Below, piece after piece: positions 43,715 through 52,343 of a DNA stretch of 64,000 nt. The notes beneath the pieces were generated by a model. That model was not told the DNA's origin, searched no databases, and worked only from the letters and a program-made list of their open reading frames with translations. Source of the DNA: Flavobacterium aquatile LMG 4008 = ATCC 11947 (GTDB lineage: Bacteria > Bacteroidota > Bacteroidia > Flavobacteriales > Flavobacteriaceae); contig NZ_JRHH01000005.1 in NCBI RefSeq assembly GCF_000757385.1, forward strand, positions 248,001 to 312,000, given 5' to 3'. Position 1 is the stretch's first letter. Each line of letters starts with the position of its first letter. Both the position numbers and the translations under genes were made by a program.

Positions 43715-44308
43715 ATGAATACAATTATAGAAAAAAGTTTAACAAACAGTTTTTCGTATCAAGAATATAGAAATCACGTTACTTTATTATCTGATGAAGG
43801 AAAAACTACAGGTCATGAACAAACAGAAGCTCTTGTAAATTATACTAAACTTAATGAATCGAGATTGCATCGACTTGACAAAACGATGGTTGTTGTTGAC
43901 GAAGTGAAAGCTTTTCTGGAAAATTTGGATAAAGACTATATTTGGTTAGTAATTTCTGAAAGTTGGTGTGGCGATGCTGCGCAAATTCTTCCAATTATTA
44001 ATAAAATGGCTGAAGTTTCAGATAAAATAGATTTGCGAATTGTATTTCGAGACGATAATGACGAGTTGATGAATTTATTTCTAACAAACGGAACGCGTTC
44101 AATTCCGAAGCTAATTATTATCGATAAAGAAACTAATGAAGTTATCAATGATTTTGGTCCACGACCTCAAGAAGCCAAACAATTAATTTTTGATTACAAA
44201 GCCGAACATGGTGTTGTGGATGAAACTGCAAAAATCAATTTGCAAAAATGGTACTTAAACGATAAAGGAATTTCTACTCAAAAGGAAATTGTAGCGTTGA
44301 TGAAGTAG
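43715..44308 (+). CDS. Thioredoxin-like family protein
   Basis: 197 residues with a thioredoxin fold from about residue 60. The active-site position reads SESWCGDAAQ (W84-C85-G86-D87), a single-cysteine CxD variant, so it is probably not a standard dithiol oxidoreductase. The cis-Pro loop (RSIPKLIIID) is intact. No signal peptide, so cytoplasmic. The stop is 4 bases from the convergent truB stop. Function unknown. Confidence 0.85.
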   Translation: MNTIIEKSLTNSFSYQEYRNHVTLLSDEGKTTGHEQTEALVNYTKLNESRLHRLDKTMVVVDEVKAFLENLDKDYIWLVISESWCGDAAQILPIINKMAEVSDKIDLRIVFRDDNDELMNLFLTNGTRSIPKLIIIDKETNEVINDFGPRPQEAKQLIFDYKAEHGVVDETAKINLQKWYLNDKGISTQKEIVALMK

Positions 44309-44312
44309 ATTT

Positions 44313-44990
44313 TTATTCAAAATCTTCTGGCGAAATGCCATTAATTACATCATAATCACCAATCTTTGTTCTTCGTAAGGCAGTTAAATGTCCTCCAGAA
44401 TTTAAAGCCATTCCAAAATCATAAGCTAATGAACGAATGTAGGTTCCTTTGCTGCATTTTACTCTAAAATCAATTTCGGGTAATGCAATTCTGGTGATTT
44501 CAAATTCGTGAATGGTAGTTTTTCTGAAAGCAATTTCTACTTCTTCGCCAGCACGTGCGTGTTCGTACAAACGTTTCCCATCTTTTTTAATTGCCGAAAA
44601 TACTGGTGGTTTTTGATCGATTTCACCAAGAAATTGTTTTGTAGTTTCTAGAATTAATGCTTCTGTAATATGTTCGGTTGGGAAAGTGGCATCAACTTGG
44701 GTTTCCAAATCGTAACTTGGTGTTGTTGCTCCAACTGTGATTGTTCCAGTATATTCTTTGGCTTGCGCCTGAATTTCGGTAATTTTTTTTGTGAATTTTC
44801 CTGTGCAAATAATTAATAAGCCAGTCGCCAATGGATCTAAAGTTCCAGCGTGACCAATTTTGAATTTTTTAGGAAGTTGGTATTTTCGAATTAAACTGTA
44901 TTTTAATTTATTAACTGCTTGAAAAGAACTCCAAGTTAATGGTTTGTCAATTAATAAAATCTGACCCTCAAGAAAATCTTCTGCTGTCAT
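44313..44990 (-). CDS. truB: tRNA pseudouridine(55) synthase
   Basis: Makes pseudouridine 55 in the T-loop of tRNAs. 225 residues (the minimal form without the C-terminal PUA-like domain). The catalytic motif GHAGTLDPLATG has Asp52; LIDKPLTWSSFQAV near the start, KPPVFSAIKKDGKRLYEHARAG and CSKGTYIRSLAYDFG are the other family blocks. It overlaps uppP by one base (ATG/TGA-type overlap at 44990), the last gene of the ftsX-DUF3098-uppP-truB row. Confidence 0.96.
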   Translation of the reverse strand: MTAEDFLEGQILLIDKPLTWSSFQAVNKLKYSLIRKYQLPKKFKIGHAGTLDPLATGLLIICTGKFTKKITEIQAQAKEYTGTITVGATTPSYDLETQVDATFPTEHITEALILETTKQFLGEIDQKPPVFSAIKKDGKRLYEHARAGEEVEIAFRKTTIHEFEITRIALPEIDFRVKCSKGTYIRSLAYDFGMALNSGGHLTALRRTKIGDYDVINGISPEDFE

Positions 44991-45787
44991 TATATTACGT
45001 CTAATTTTTGAATGAAAAAGTGAATTACAAGTAGTGCAATTCCAACAACGATTCGGTAATATCCAAATACTTTAAATCCGTTTTTGCTTAAAAATCCTAT
45101 GAAGGTTTTAATGGCTAAAAGTGCTACAATAAAGCCAACAACGTTTCCAATTATCAATAAATTTATTTGTTCGTCAGTAAGCGTTAATCCGTCTTTGTAA
45201 TAATCGTAACATTTTTTTAATGTCGCACCAAGCATCGTTGGAACAGCAAGAAAAAAGGAAAATTCGGCAGCTGTAGTTCGAGATAATTTTTGCGACATTC
45301 CGCCTACAATACTTGCGCCACTTCTAGAAACTCCCGGAATCATTGCCAAACATTGAAAAACTCCAATTTTGAATGCGGTTGCATAGGATATTTCTTGACT
45401 TTCGGTAACTTCGGTTTCTTTTGAGAACCAATCGTCAACTTTCAATAATATAATTCCGCCAATTAAAAGAGAAATGGCAACTGTTACTGGATTTTCTAAT
45501 AAAGCATCAATTTTTTTACTAAAAAGCAATCCAAATACAACAGCTGGAATAAACGCTACTAGCAATTTGAAATAAAAATCAAAACTTTGAAAAAAACGTT
45601 TAAAGTATAAAACTACTACAGAAAGTATTGTTCCTAGTTGGATTACAATGGTAAAAAGTTTGGTAAAATCATCTTGAGCAATGCCAAAAAATGAACTTGC
45701 AATAATCATGTGACCAGTTGAAGAAACAGGTAAAAACTCGGTTATTCCTTCAATAATTGCAAGAATAATGGCTTGAATGTAATCCAT
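44990..45787 (-). CDS. uppP: Undecaprenyl-diphosphate phosphatase
   Basis: Inner-membrane enzyme that recycles the undecaprenyl carrier for cell-wall synthesis. 265 residues, about eight TMs. Signature motifs: [17 protein letters not shown] (about 14-30) and [14 protein letters not shown] (about 155-168), which hold the Glu and Ser/Arg active-site residues. Normal length. Located between DUF3098 and truB genes. A repetitive AGTGATTAG-type stretch (45794-45862) occupies the gap upstream. Confidence 0.96.
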   Translation of the reverse strand: MDYIQAIILAIIEGITEFLPVSSTGHMIIASSFFGIAQDDFTKLFTIVIQLGTILSVVVLYFKRFFQSFDFYFKLLVAFIPAVVFGLLFSKKIDALLENPVTVAISLLIGGIILLKVDDWFSKETEVTESQEISYATAFKIGVFQCLAMIPGVSRSGASIVGGMSQKLSRTTAAEFSFFLAVPTMLGATLKKCYDYYKDGLTLTDEQINLLIIGNVVGFIVALLAIKTFIGFLSKNGFKVFGYYRIVVGIALLVIHFFIQKLDVI

Positions 45788-45793
45788 TTTATA

Positions 45794-45862
45794 TAGTGAT
45801 TAGTGATTAGTAATTAGTAATTAGTTGATAAGCCGTAAAAAGACTATTCACTAATTACTAGT
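45794..45862. repeat. Imperfect palindrome of short TAGTAATTAG-like repeats
   Basis: The 77-base gap before uppP holds tandem units (TAGTGATTAGTGATTAGT, then AATTAGTAATTAG) and, 30 bases later, their complement (ACTAATTACTAGTTACT). It can fold into a long AT-rich hairpin. No promoter box is evident in it. Confidence 0.5.
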
Positions 45863-45864
45863 TA

Positions 45865-46113
45865 CTATTTACTTAATTTAGGATTTTTGAAAATCGAATA
45901 AATTGTAACTCCAAAACCAATTAGAACTAAAGTTGGAGCCAATCTGATTCTTCTAAAACTAAATAATTCAGCTTCTTTAAAAACGTTCGGGTCAGTGCTT
46001 CCGCCACCACTCATTAATATAAATCCAAGAGCAATTACTGCCAATCCTATTAATAGAATTTTATAATTTACGCTTTCAAATAAAAAGCCATTGTTGTTTT
46101 CGTTTTCTTTCAT
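45865..46113 (-). CDS. DUF3098 family membrane protein
   Basis: 82 residues with two membrane segments (about 17-36 and 58-75: LLIGLAVIALGFILMSGGG and LAPTLVLIGFGVTIYSIF) and a short polar N-terminus. DUF3098 is a Bacteroidota family found beside ftsX, as here (73 bases after ftsX). Likely an envelope protein of unknown function. A role in the ftsX/uppP envelope set is inference. Confidence 0.88.
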   Translation of the reverse strand: MKENENNNGFLFESVNYKILLIGLAVIALGFILMSGGGSTDPNVFKEAELFSFRRIRLAPTLVLIGFGVTIYSIFKNPKLSK

Positions 46114-46186
46114 AAGTCTATGTTCTTTATTCTATTTTCTATACTCTTTTCAAAACTTCCAGCTTCCAGCTTCAATCTTCTCACTT

Positions 46187-47062
46187 TTAATACAAATCAT
46201 CCGTTCTTAAATTCAAGAAACGTTGCGTTGCAAAATACGTGCTGATCCAAGTGATTAAAATTCCAAGAGCCAATACGGCAATTAAAACTCCGACTGTAAG
46301 TTCGATATCTTTAAAAATTTCCAATGCTGGAAAGTGTGTATTGATGTAAAATAAAACACCAATCAAAACTAAAACTGCCAAAACCGAACCTATAATTCCT
46401 AAAATAATACTTCTTGTAATGAATGGTTTTCTAATAAACGCTTTAGTTGCGCCAACCATCTGCATCGTTTTGATGATAAATCTATTAGCATAAATTGATA
46501 AACGTAGCGAACTATTAATTAGTAAAAACGAAATCACTGCAAATATTGCACTAACAAGTAAAACCCAAAACGTAACTTTTTTAATATTGTCGTTCACCAA
46601 AGTAATTAATTGTTTGTCATAAACTACATCGGCAACCATTGGATTAGCACGAATTTGACTTTCCACTTTAGAAAAACCTGGGTTAGTTACATAATCGGCT
46701 TTCAAATGAATATCGTACGAATTGTATAACGGATTTGTTCCTAAAAACTCCATGAAATCTTCGCCAATTACTTCTTTATGTTGTTTTGCAGCATCATCTT
46801 TAGAAACAAACTTGAAATCTTTCGCAAATTTAGCTGCTTTCATTTCGGCATCAAATGCTGTAAAAGTACTATCGACAGCTTCGTTTTTAAAGAAAACAGT
46901 CATTACAATATCTTCCTTAAAATTATCTGATAATCGTTTGGAGTTGATGATGAAAAGTCCAAGCATTCCTAGTAAAAATAAAACTAAAAATACACTTAAC
47001 ACTACCGAAACATAAGATGTTATTACTCTTCTCTTTTGAAATTTATCGAAATTTGATGACAT
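46187..47062 (-). CDS. ftsX: FtsX family permease (cell division)
   Basis: Membrane partner of the FtsE ATPase; together they control cell-wall hydrolases in division. 291 residues: TM1 (about 16-38), an extracytoplasmic domain (about 40-165), then three TMs (about 168-190, 215-240, 260-282) with the conserved FIIKTMQMVGATKAFIRKPF and ATQRFLNLRTDDLY end. It is the first gene of the row ending in truB. Divergent from leuS. No ftsE in the window. Confidence 0.93.
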   Translation of the reverse strand: MSSNFDKFQKRRVITSYVSVVLSVFLVLFLLGMLGLFIINSKRLSDNFKEDIVMTVFFKNEAVDSTFTAFDAEMKAAKFAKDFKFVSKDDAAKQHKEVIGEDFMEFLGTNPLYNSYDIHLKADYVTNPGFSKVESQIRANPMVADVVYDKQLITLVNDNIKKVTFWVLLVSAIFAVISFLLINSSLRLSIYANRFIIKTMQMVGATKAFIRKPFITRSIILGIIGSVLAVLVLIGVLFYINTHFPALEIFKDIELTVGVLIAVLALGILITWISTYFATQRFLNLRTDDLY

Positions 47063-47129
47063 ACATTGTAATTTAAGCCGTAAAAATAATAAAGAATTTG
47101 TTTAATCAAATGTTTATAACGTTTAAAGT

Positions 47130-47159
47130 TTTGATTTTAGTACTTAAAACGTAAATTTG
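47130..47159 (+). promoter_or_regulatory. Putative leuS promoter
   Basis: TTTG (47130-47133), 18 bases, TAAATTTG (47152-47159): both boxes match the Bacteroidota consensus with canonical spacing. The leuS ATG is about 140 bases downstream, so a long leader is implied; I see no clear riboswitch or attenuator fold in it. Confidence 0.6.
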
Positions 47160-47301
47160 TCACCGATTAGCACAGACATTAACTTTCGATTAACTTTGGC
47201 AGCAAATTTTACTTTTTTAAACAAAGTAAATTCTTACAAAAAAATTAAATTTAAAGTTTTTAAAAGTAAACAATTTTCATATAAAAGAATACGTAACAAC
47301 A

Positions 47302-50300
47302 ATGAAATACCATCACGAAAAAGTAGAAGCTAAATGGCAGCAATATTGGGCAGAAAACCAAACTTTTGCTGCATCAAATAACAGCGAAAAACCAAAATAT
47401 TATGTTTTGGATATGTTTCCTTATCCTTCTGGTGCTGGTTTGCACGTTGGTCATCCGCTAGGTTATATTGCTTCAGATATTGTGGCGCGTTACAAACGTC
47501 ATAAAGGTTTCAATGTTTTGCATCCGCAAGGTTACGATTCTTTTGGTTTGCCAGCCGAACAATATGCTATTCAAACTGGGCAACATCCAGAAAAAACTAC
47601 GCGTGAGAACATTGCACGTTATCGTGAACAATTGGATAGAATTGGTTTTTCATTCGATTGGAGTAGAGAAGTACGCACTTCAAATGCCGATTATTACAAA
47701 TACACACAGTGGATTTTTATACAATTATTCAATTCGTGGTACAATAAAAGTACAGATCAAGCCGAAGATATTTCGACATTGATTTCTATTTTTGAAAAAG
47801 CAGGAAATGCAACGGTTCATGCAGTTTGCGACGATAATGTTGAAATATTTTTCCCTTCAGATTGGAGTTTTTATTCTGATGAAAAAAAGCAGCAAATTCT
47901 TTTACAATATAGATTAACCTATTTAGCCGAAACCGAAGTAAATTGGTGTCCAGCTTTAGGAACCGTTTTAGCTAACGACGAAATCGTAAACGGAGTTTCA
48001 GAACGTGGAGGTCATCCTGTTATTCGCAAGAAAATGACACAATGGTCCATGCGAATTTCTGCTTATGCCGAACGTTTATTACAAGGTTTAAACGACATCG
48101 ATTGGAGCGAATCGATAAAAGAATCGCAACGAAATTGGATTGGAAAATCAGTTGGAGCATCGGTAGATTTTAGATTAAAAGATTCAGATAAATTAATTTC
48201 AGTTTTCACAACTCGACCTGACACTATTTTCGGAGTTACGTTTATGACTTTGGCGCCAGAGCACGAATTGGTTTCAGAAATTACAACGCCAGAACAAAAA
48301 GCTGCGGTTGATGCTTATGTTGAAGCCACTGCAAAACGTTCTGAAAGAGAGAGAATGGCCGATGTAAAAACCATTTCTGGAGTTTTCACTGGTGCGTTTG
48401 TCGAACATCCATTTACCAGAGAACCAATTCCAGTTTGGATTGGCGATTACGTTTTGGCTGGTTACGGAACAGGCGCTGTTATGGCGGTTCCATGTGGTGA
48501 CGAACGTGATTATGCTTTCGCAAATTTCTTCAAAGGTCAAAACGGAATGCCCGAAATAAAAAATATTTTCAACCAAGATATTTCTCAGGAAGCATTTGGT
48601 TCAAAAGAAGGTTTCGAATTAGTAAATTCTAATTTCCTAAACGGAATGGGTTACAAAGAAGGAACGAAAAAAATCATCGAAGAATTAGAAAAAATAAAAC
48701 AAGGAAAAGGCAAAACCAATTACCGTTTGCGTGATGCTGTTTTCTCTCGTCAAAGATATTGGGGCGAACCATTTCCGGTGTATTATGTGAATGGATTGCC
48801 ACAAATGATTGACGCCAAACATTTACCAATTGTATTGCCAGAAGTAGAAAAATATTTGCCAACCGAAGACGGACAACCGCCATTAGGAAACGCAACCGAT
48901 TGGGCTTGGGATACTATTAATAATAAAGTAGTATCAAATACACTTTGTCATGCTGAACTTGATTCAGCATCTCATAACGGAGTTTTCCCTTTAGAATTAA
49001 ACACGATGCCAGGTTGGGCAGGAAGTTCTTGGTATTGGATGCGTTATATGGATGCGCACAATTCAACCGAATTTGCCTCAGCCGATGCACTAAAATATTG
49101 GGAAAACGTAGATTTATACATTGGCGGAAGCGAACACGCCACCGGACATTTATTGTATTCTCGTTTTTGGAACAAATTTCTAAAAGACAAAGGTTTCGCA
49201 CCAACAGAAGAACCATTCAAAAAATTGATCAATCAAGGAATGATTTTGGGGATGAGTGCTTTTGTTTATAGAGTTTTATGGAAGATAGAAGATAAAGACG
49301 GAAATAATGTAGAGAACTTGAAAGGTTTGCCAAACAGTTTTCCTCCGATATTTATCGGAAAAGGTATGTATGATAAAGTTTCCAAAAACAATTCAGGATT
49401 TATGTTTTTTATGCTTGATAAAGTTTTAAATAAATACCCTAATTCAAATGATATAATAGAATTAAGTAATGGTGGAAAATTAATTTCTTATTTTCAACAA
49501 CTTCACGTTGATTTAGCTGTAATAAACGACATCACAAACGAATTAGATATTGAAGCATTCAAAAAACATCCATTATATTCTGATTATAAAGATGCAGAAT
49601 TCATATTAGAAGATGGAAAATACATCGTTGGTCGCGAAGTAGAAAAAATGTCCAAATCAAAATACAATGTTGTCAATCCAGATGATATTTGTAATGATTA
49701 TGGTGCTGATACCTTGCGTTTGTATGAAATGTTTTTAGGTCCATTGGAACAAGCAAAACCTTGGAATACTGCTGGAATTACAGGAGTTTCTGGTTTCTTG
49801 AAAAAATTATGGCGTTTGTATTTTGATGATAATGGTTTGATTGTAACCAACGACGAACCAACTCCAGAAATGTATAAATCATTACACAAAACCATCAAAA
49901 AAGTTACTGAAGATATTGAGAATTTCTCTTTCAATACGTCGGTTTCACAGTTTATGATTTGTGTAAACGAATTGGCTCAATTAAAATGCAATCACAGAAA
50001 AATTTTAGAACCGTTGGCAATAGTAGTTTCACCTTACGCACCGCATATTGCTGAAGAATTATGGTCGCAATTAGGTCATGAAGGTTCGGTTGCAACGGTT
50101 GATTTTCCAGTTTTTGATGCGAAATATTTGGTAGAATCTGAAAAGGAGTATCCAGTTTCGTTCAACGGTAAAATGCGTTTTACTATTAAGTTACCTTTAG
50201 ATTTAACAGCAGCTCAAATAGAAGAAATCGTAATGACCGACGAAAGAACGCAAGCCCAATTACAAGGAAGAACGCCTAATAAAGTGATTATCGTTCCTGG

Positions 50301-50325
50301 TAAAATCATCAATTTGGTAGGATAA
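47302..50325 (+). CDS. leuS: Leucyl-tRNA synthetase, with unusual insertions
   Basis: Class Ia synthetase charging tRNA-Leu. 1007 residues, long compared with the 860 of E. coli. Both active-site motifs are intact (GLHVGHPLGY near 47-56 and KMSKSKYN near residue 785), as are the editing-domain TTRPDTIFG and GTGAVMAVP blocks. Extra material: an insert before the LAETEVNWCP block (about 150-205, acidic; probably typical of the phylum), the repeat-encoded CHAELDSASH segment (about 550-560), and a ~75-residue stretch at about 655-733 (KGLPNSFPPIFIGKGMYDKV) with no match I recognise. The reading frame is open throughout, so the enzyme is probably functional. Confidence 0.93.
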   Translation: MKYHHEKVEAKWQQYWAENQTFAASNNSEKPKYYVLDMFPYPSGAGLHVGHPLGYIASDIVARYKRHKGFNVLHPQGYDSFGLPAEQYAIQTGQHPEKTTRENIARYREQLDRIGFSFDWSREVRTSNADYYKYTQWIFIQLFNSWYNKSTDQAEDISTLISIFEKAGNATVHAVCDDNVEIFFPSDWSFYSDEKKQQILLQYRLTYLAETEVNWCPALGTVLANDEIVNGVSERGGHPVIRKKMTQWSMRISAYAERLLQGLNDIDWSESIKESQRNWIGKSVGASVDFRLKDSDKLISVFTTRPDTIFGVTFMTLAPEHELVSEITTPEQKAAVDAYVEATAKRSERERMADVKTISGVFTGAFVEHPFTREPIPVWIGDYVLAGYGTGAVMAVPCGDERDYAFANFFKGQNGMPEIKNIFNQDISQEAFGSKEGFELVNSNFLNGMGYKEGTKKIIEELEKIKQGKGKTNYRLRDAVFSRQRYWGEPFPVYYVNGLPQMIDAKHLPIVLPEVEKYLPTEDGQPPLGNATDWAWDTINNKVVSNTLCHAELDSASHNGVFPLELNTMPGWAGSSWYWMRYMDAHNSTEFASADALKYWENVDLYIGGSEHATGHLLYSRFWNKFLKDKGFAPTEEPFKKLINQGMILGMSAFVYRVLWKIEDKDGNNVENLKGLPNSFPPIFIGKGMYDKVSKNNSGFMFFMLDKVLNKYPNSNDIIELSNGGKLISYFQQLHVDLAVINDITNELDIEAFKKHPLYSDYKDAEFILEDGKYIVGREVEKMSKSKYNVVNPDDICNDYGADTLRLYEMFLGPLEQAKPWNTAGITGVSGFLKKLWRLYFDDNGLIVTNDEPTPEMYKSLHKTIKKVTEDIENFSFNTSVSQFMICVNELAQLKCNHRKILEPLAIVVSPYAPHIAEELWSQLGHEGSVATVDFPVFDAKYLVESEKEYPVSFNGKMRFTIKLPLDLTAAQIEEIVMTDERTQAQLQGRTPNKVIIVPGKIINLVG
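48946..48974 (+). repeat. Palindromic repeat inserted in leuS coding sequence
   Basis: GTCATGCTGAACTTGATTCA then GCATCTC; ATGCTGAA (48950-48957) and TTCAGCAT (48963-48970) form an inverted repeat with a 5-base loop. This is a common type of dispersed intergenic palindrome in bacteria. Here it is translated in frame (CHAELDSAS) within the region before the conserved LNTMPGWAGSSWYW block. A related intergenic sequence follows leuS at 50336-50378. Confidence 0.7.
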
Positions 50326-50335
50326 CATTATCGTC

Positions 50336-50378
50336 ATTCTGAACTTGTTCAACTTCGTTGAATCTTCAATTTCAGAAT
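50336..50378. repeat. Related palindrome downstream of leuS
   Basis: ATTCTGAA (50336-50343) and TTCAGAAT (50371-50378) arms, with CGTCATTCTGAACTTG at the left end resembling the repeat inside leuS. It lies between the leuS stop and the terminator. Confidence 0.45.
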
Positions 50379-50388
50379 TTCTTATTAT

Positions 50389-50442
50389 AGCCACAGATTC
50401 ACAGATTAATTATAAAATCTGTGAATCTGTGGCTATTTTTTT
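50389..50442 (+). terminator. Terminator of leuS
   Basis: AGCCACAGATTCACAGATT pairs perfectly with AATCTGTGAATCTGTGGCT around an 8-base loop and is followed by seven T. The direct half-repeats (CACAGATT) relate it to the Bacteroidota palindromes of the CACAAAG type. Confidence 0.85.
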
Positions 50443-50567
50443 AATATTTTTTTTGTAACATTTTTTAATTTTTACGTATAATAGTAAAATGTCAACTTGT
50501 CATTTCTATAATTTGGCGTGCAATTTGATATTTATTGGTTAGCTAAAAATTTTAAAAATAAAAAACT

Positions 50568-51257
50568 ATGTTTGATACAGGTTCTCTAATAATTGGTGGT
50601 TTAGTAATGTTGGTAAGTTGGCTAGTTTCTAGTCGATTACAATCAAAATTCGATTACTATTCTAAAGTACATTTAAGAAACGGAATGAGTGGCGCCGAAA
50701 TTGCCGAAAAAATGCTTGCCGATCACGGAATTCGTGGTGTAAGAGTAATTTCTACACCGGGAAGATTAACCGATCATTACAATCCAGTAGATAAAACAGT
50801 AAACTTATCTGAGGCTGTTTACAATCAAAGAAATGCAGCAGCAGCAGCTGTCGCCGCTCACGAATGTGGTCACGCGGTGCAACATGCGCAAGCTTATCAA
50901 TGGTTGACGATGCGTTCTAAGCTGGTTCCAGTTGTGCAAATTGCTTCTAGTTTTATGCAATGGGTTTTACTTGCAGGTATTTTGATGATAAATACTTTTC
51001 CAAGTTTGTTGCTTGTGGGTATCATTTTATTTTCGGTGACGACCTTATTTTCTGTGATTACTTTGCCGGTAGAATATGATGCGAGTAACAGAGCATTGGC
51101 TTGGTTGAAAAACAAAAATATGGTTTCACAAGAAGAATATGCTGGAGCAGAAGATGCTTTAAAATGGGCTTCAAGAACGTATTTAGTAGCAGCAATTGGT
51201 TCAATCGCAACTCTTTTATATTATGTAATGCGATATATGAGCGCTTCAAGAAATTAA
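50568..51257 (+). CDS. Zinc metallopeptidase, membrane (YugP-like)
   Basis: 229 residues with a HEXXH site (AAHECGHAVQHA; His98, Glu99, His102), an N-terminal membrane segment (about 5-22) and two further TMs (about 127-170), plus a C-terminal one (about 203-222). This matches the neutral zinc metallopeptidase family that includes B. subtilis YugP (Zn_peptidase_2). The substrate is not known. A single-gene unit ended by the hairpin at 51278-51313. Confidence 0.9.
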   Translation: MFDTGSLIIGGLVMLVSWLVSSRLQSKFDYYSKVHLRNGMSGAEIAEKMLADHGIRGVRVISTPGRLTDHYNPVDKTVNLSEAVYNQRNAAAAAVAAHECGHAVQHAQAYQWLTMRSKLVPVVQIASSFMQWVLLAGILMINTFPSLLLVGIILFSVTTLFSVITLPVEYDASNRALAWLKNKNMVSQEEYAGAEDALKWASRTYLVAAIGSIATLLYYVMRYMSASRN

Positions 51258-51277
51258 TTTGAAATAAGAGGTAACAC

Positions 51278-51318
51278 AAAAGGATTTTAGAACAATTGTT
51301 TTAAAATCCTTTTTTTTA
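51278..51318 (+). terminator. Terminator of the zinc peptidase gene
   Basis: AAAAGGATTTTA pairs with TAAAATCCTTTT around an 11-base loop, with a T-run following, about 20 bases after the stop. Confidence 0.8.
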
Positions 51319-51349
51319 TTTTACTAAACTTCCATCTTCCATCTTCCCA

Positions 51350-51628
51350 CTATTTCTTCAAATTGGTTAAAAAAGTGATGATTGAAAACCAAGCTACTGT
51401 ATGAATTAAAAGGCATTTAAAATAACTTTTATCCGAATTGAAATGTTTGATTACATGTGCTGCAGCGTAAATAAAACTTATAGGAATTAAAAGAAACATC
51501 AGTAATTTTCCGAAGTTGGGTGTTTTTGCATCACCTGGAAAAAGTAAATAGGCGCCATAACTAAGAGCTGCATAAATTACATAAAAGGCTATGGTTATGT
51601 TTTCTTTTGAGAATTTGTTGAGGTTCAT
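51350..51628 (-). CDS. Small integral membrane protein, unknown function
   Basis: 92 residues with three hydrophobic segments (about 11-28, 40-58 and 72-88: AFYVIYAALSYGAYLLF, LMFLLIPISFIYAAAHVI, CLLIHTVAWFSIITFL). No family recognised. It lies 27 bases downstream of the Lrp-type regulator gene on the same strand, so the two may be co-transcribed. Confidence 0.7.
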   Translation of the reverse strand: MNLNKFSKENITIAFYVIYAALSYGAYLLFPGDAKTPNFGKLLMFLLIPISFIYAAAHVIKHFNSDKSYFKCLLIHTVAWFSIITFLTNLKK

Positions 51629-51655
51629 TTATATTTAATATCTAAAATTTAATAT

Positions 51656-52126
51656 CTAAAGTTGTATTTGTCTTTCTATTTGTTGTTCCAAAGATATGAA
51701 GGTTTCTGTTCTTGAAACGCCGTCTATGGGTTGGATTTTTTTGTTTAAAAGTTGCATCAAATGTTCGTTATCGCGACAAATAATTTTGATTAAAATACTC
51801 CAATTTCCTGTGGTGTAATGACATTCTAGTACTTCGGGAATTTTTCTTAATTCTTTTACGGCTTCTGAATTGGATGCTGCTTTTTCTAAATAAACACCAA
51901 TGAATGCCATGGTTTTATAGCCTAGAACTTTATTGTTTACAATAAATTTGGAACCCGAAATTACGCCTGCTTCTTCTAGTTTTTTTAATCGTTGGTGAAT
52001 TGCCGCACCCGAAATTCCTATTTTATTGGCGATTTGCAGAATTGGTTTTCGTGCATCTTCCATTAAGTGACGCAAAATTTCTTTGTCGATTCCGTCAATT
52101 TCTATTTGTAGCTGATTGATTTTCAT
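51656..52126 (-). CDS. Lrp/AsnC family transcriptional regulator
   Basis: 156 residues: N-terminal winged helix-turn-helix (IDKEILRHLMEDARKPI then IANKIGISGAAIHQRLKKLEE, about 14-54) and C-terminal RAM ligand-binding domain (about 75-150; CHYTTGNWSILIKIICRDNE). Lrp-type proteins sense amino acids and regulate their metabolism. A gene for saccharopine dehydrogenase (lysine metabolism) lies next upstream on the same strand, separated by a dispersed structured element. -7 box TACTTTTG at 52143-52150 (minus). The effector is unknown. Confidence 0.93.
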   Translation of the reverse strand: MKINQLQIEIDGIDKEILRHLMEDARKPILQIANKIGISGAAIHQRLKKLEEAGVISGSKFIVNNKVLGYKTMAFIGVYLEKAASNSEAVKELRKIPEVLECHYTTGNWSILIKIICRDNEHLMQLLNKKIQPIDGVSRTETFISLEQQIERQIQL

Positions 52127-52142
52127 AATTGATAATTTAAAT

Positions 52143-52150
52143 CAAAAGTA
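52143..52150 (-). promoter_or_regulatory. -7 promoter box of the Lrp-type gene
   Basis: Minus-strand TACTTTTG, exact TAnnTTTG match, about 17 bases before the start codon, with a TTTG 23 bases further upstream. Confidence 0.6.
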
Positions 52151-52225
52151 GGTTTTTTGTTTTAAACTGAAATCAAATATTGCTAAAATGTGATTTTAAT
52201 AACCAAAAGTTAATCTAATAACGTA

Positions 52226-52341
52226 AATTTTACAAAAGACAATTGCTAACTAGCCCTGATTGCAGTGGATACCGATTTTTCATCGGTAGCAACGGAAAGC
52301 AGGAAAATGGAAAACAAAAATGCGCAAGCGATTCGCTCCTT
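52226..52341 (-). repeat. Dispersed structured element, copy 4 (3' of saccharopine dehydrogenase gene)
   Basis: Minus-strand reading starts AAGGAGCGAATCGCTTGCGC, 3 bases after the saccharopine dehydrogenase stop, contains TTTTCCTGC, a hairpin (TACCGATG with CATCGGTA complement in the middle) and ends ATCAGGGCTAGTTAG plus the CTTTTGTAAAATT extension. Also separates the gene from the Lrp gene. Confidence 0.65.
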
Positions 52342-52343
52342 AA

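Noticed and set aside
45794-45862. Possible CRISPR-like array before uppP
   Set aside because: Units are only about 8 bases, without spacers, and form a palindrome; it is a simple AT-rich repeat.
46114-46186. Tandem CTTCCAGCTTCCAGCTTC-like stretch between ftsX and the DUF3098 gene
   Set aside because: Short low-complexity repeat of a kind also seen at 14440-14472 and 51325-51350; no structure or gene supported.
48917-49216. Minus-strand frame in leuS ending in RYEMLNQVQHDK-like peptide
   Set aside because: That peptide is the antisense translation of the palindromic repeat inside leuS; no independent gene.
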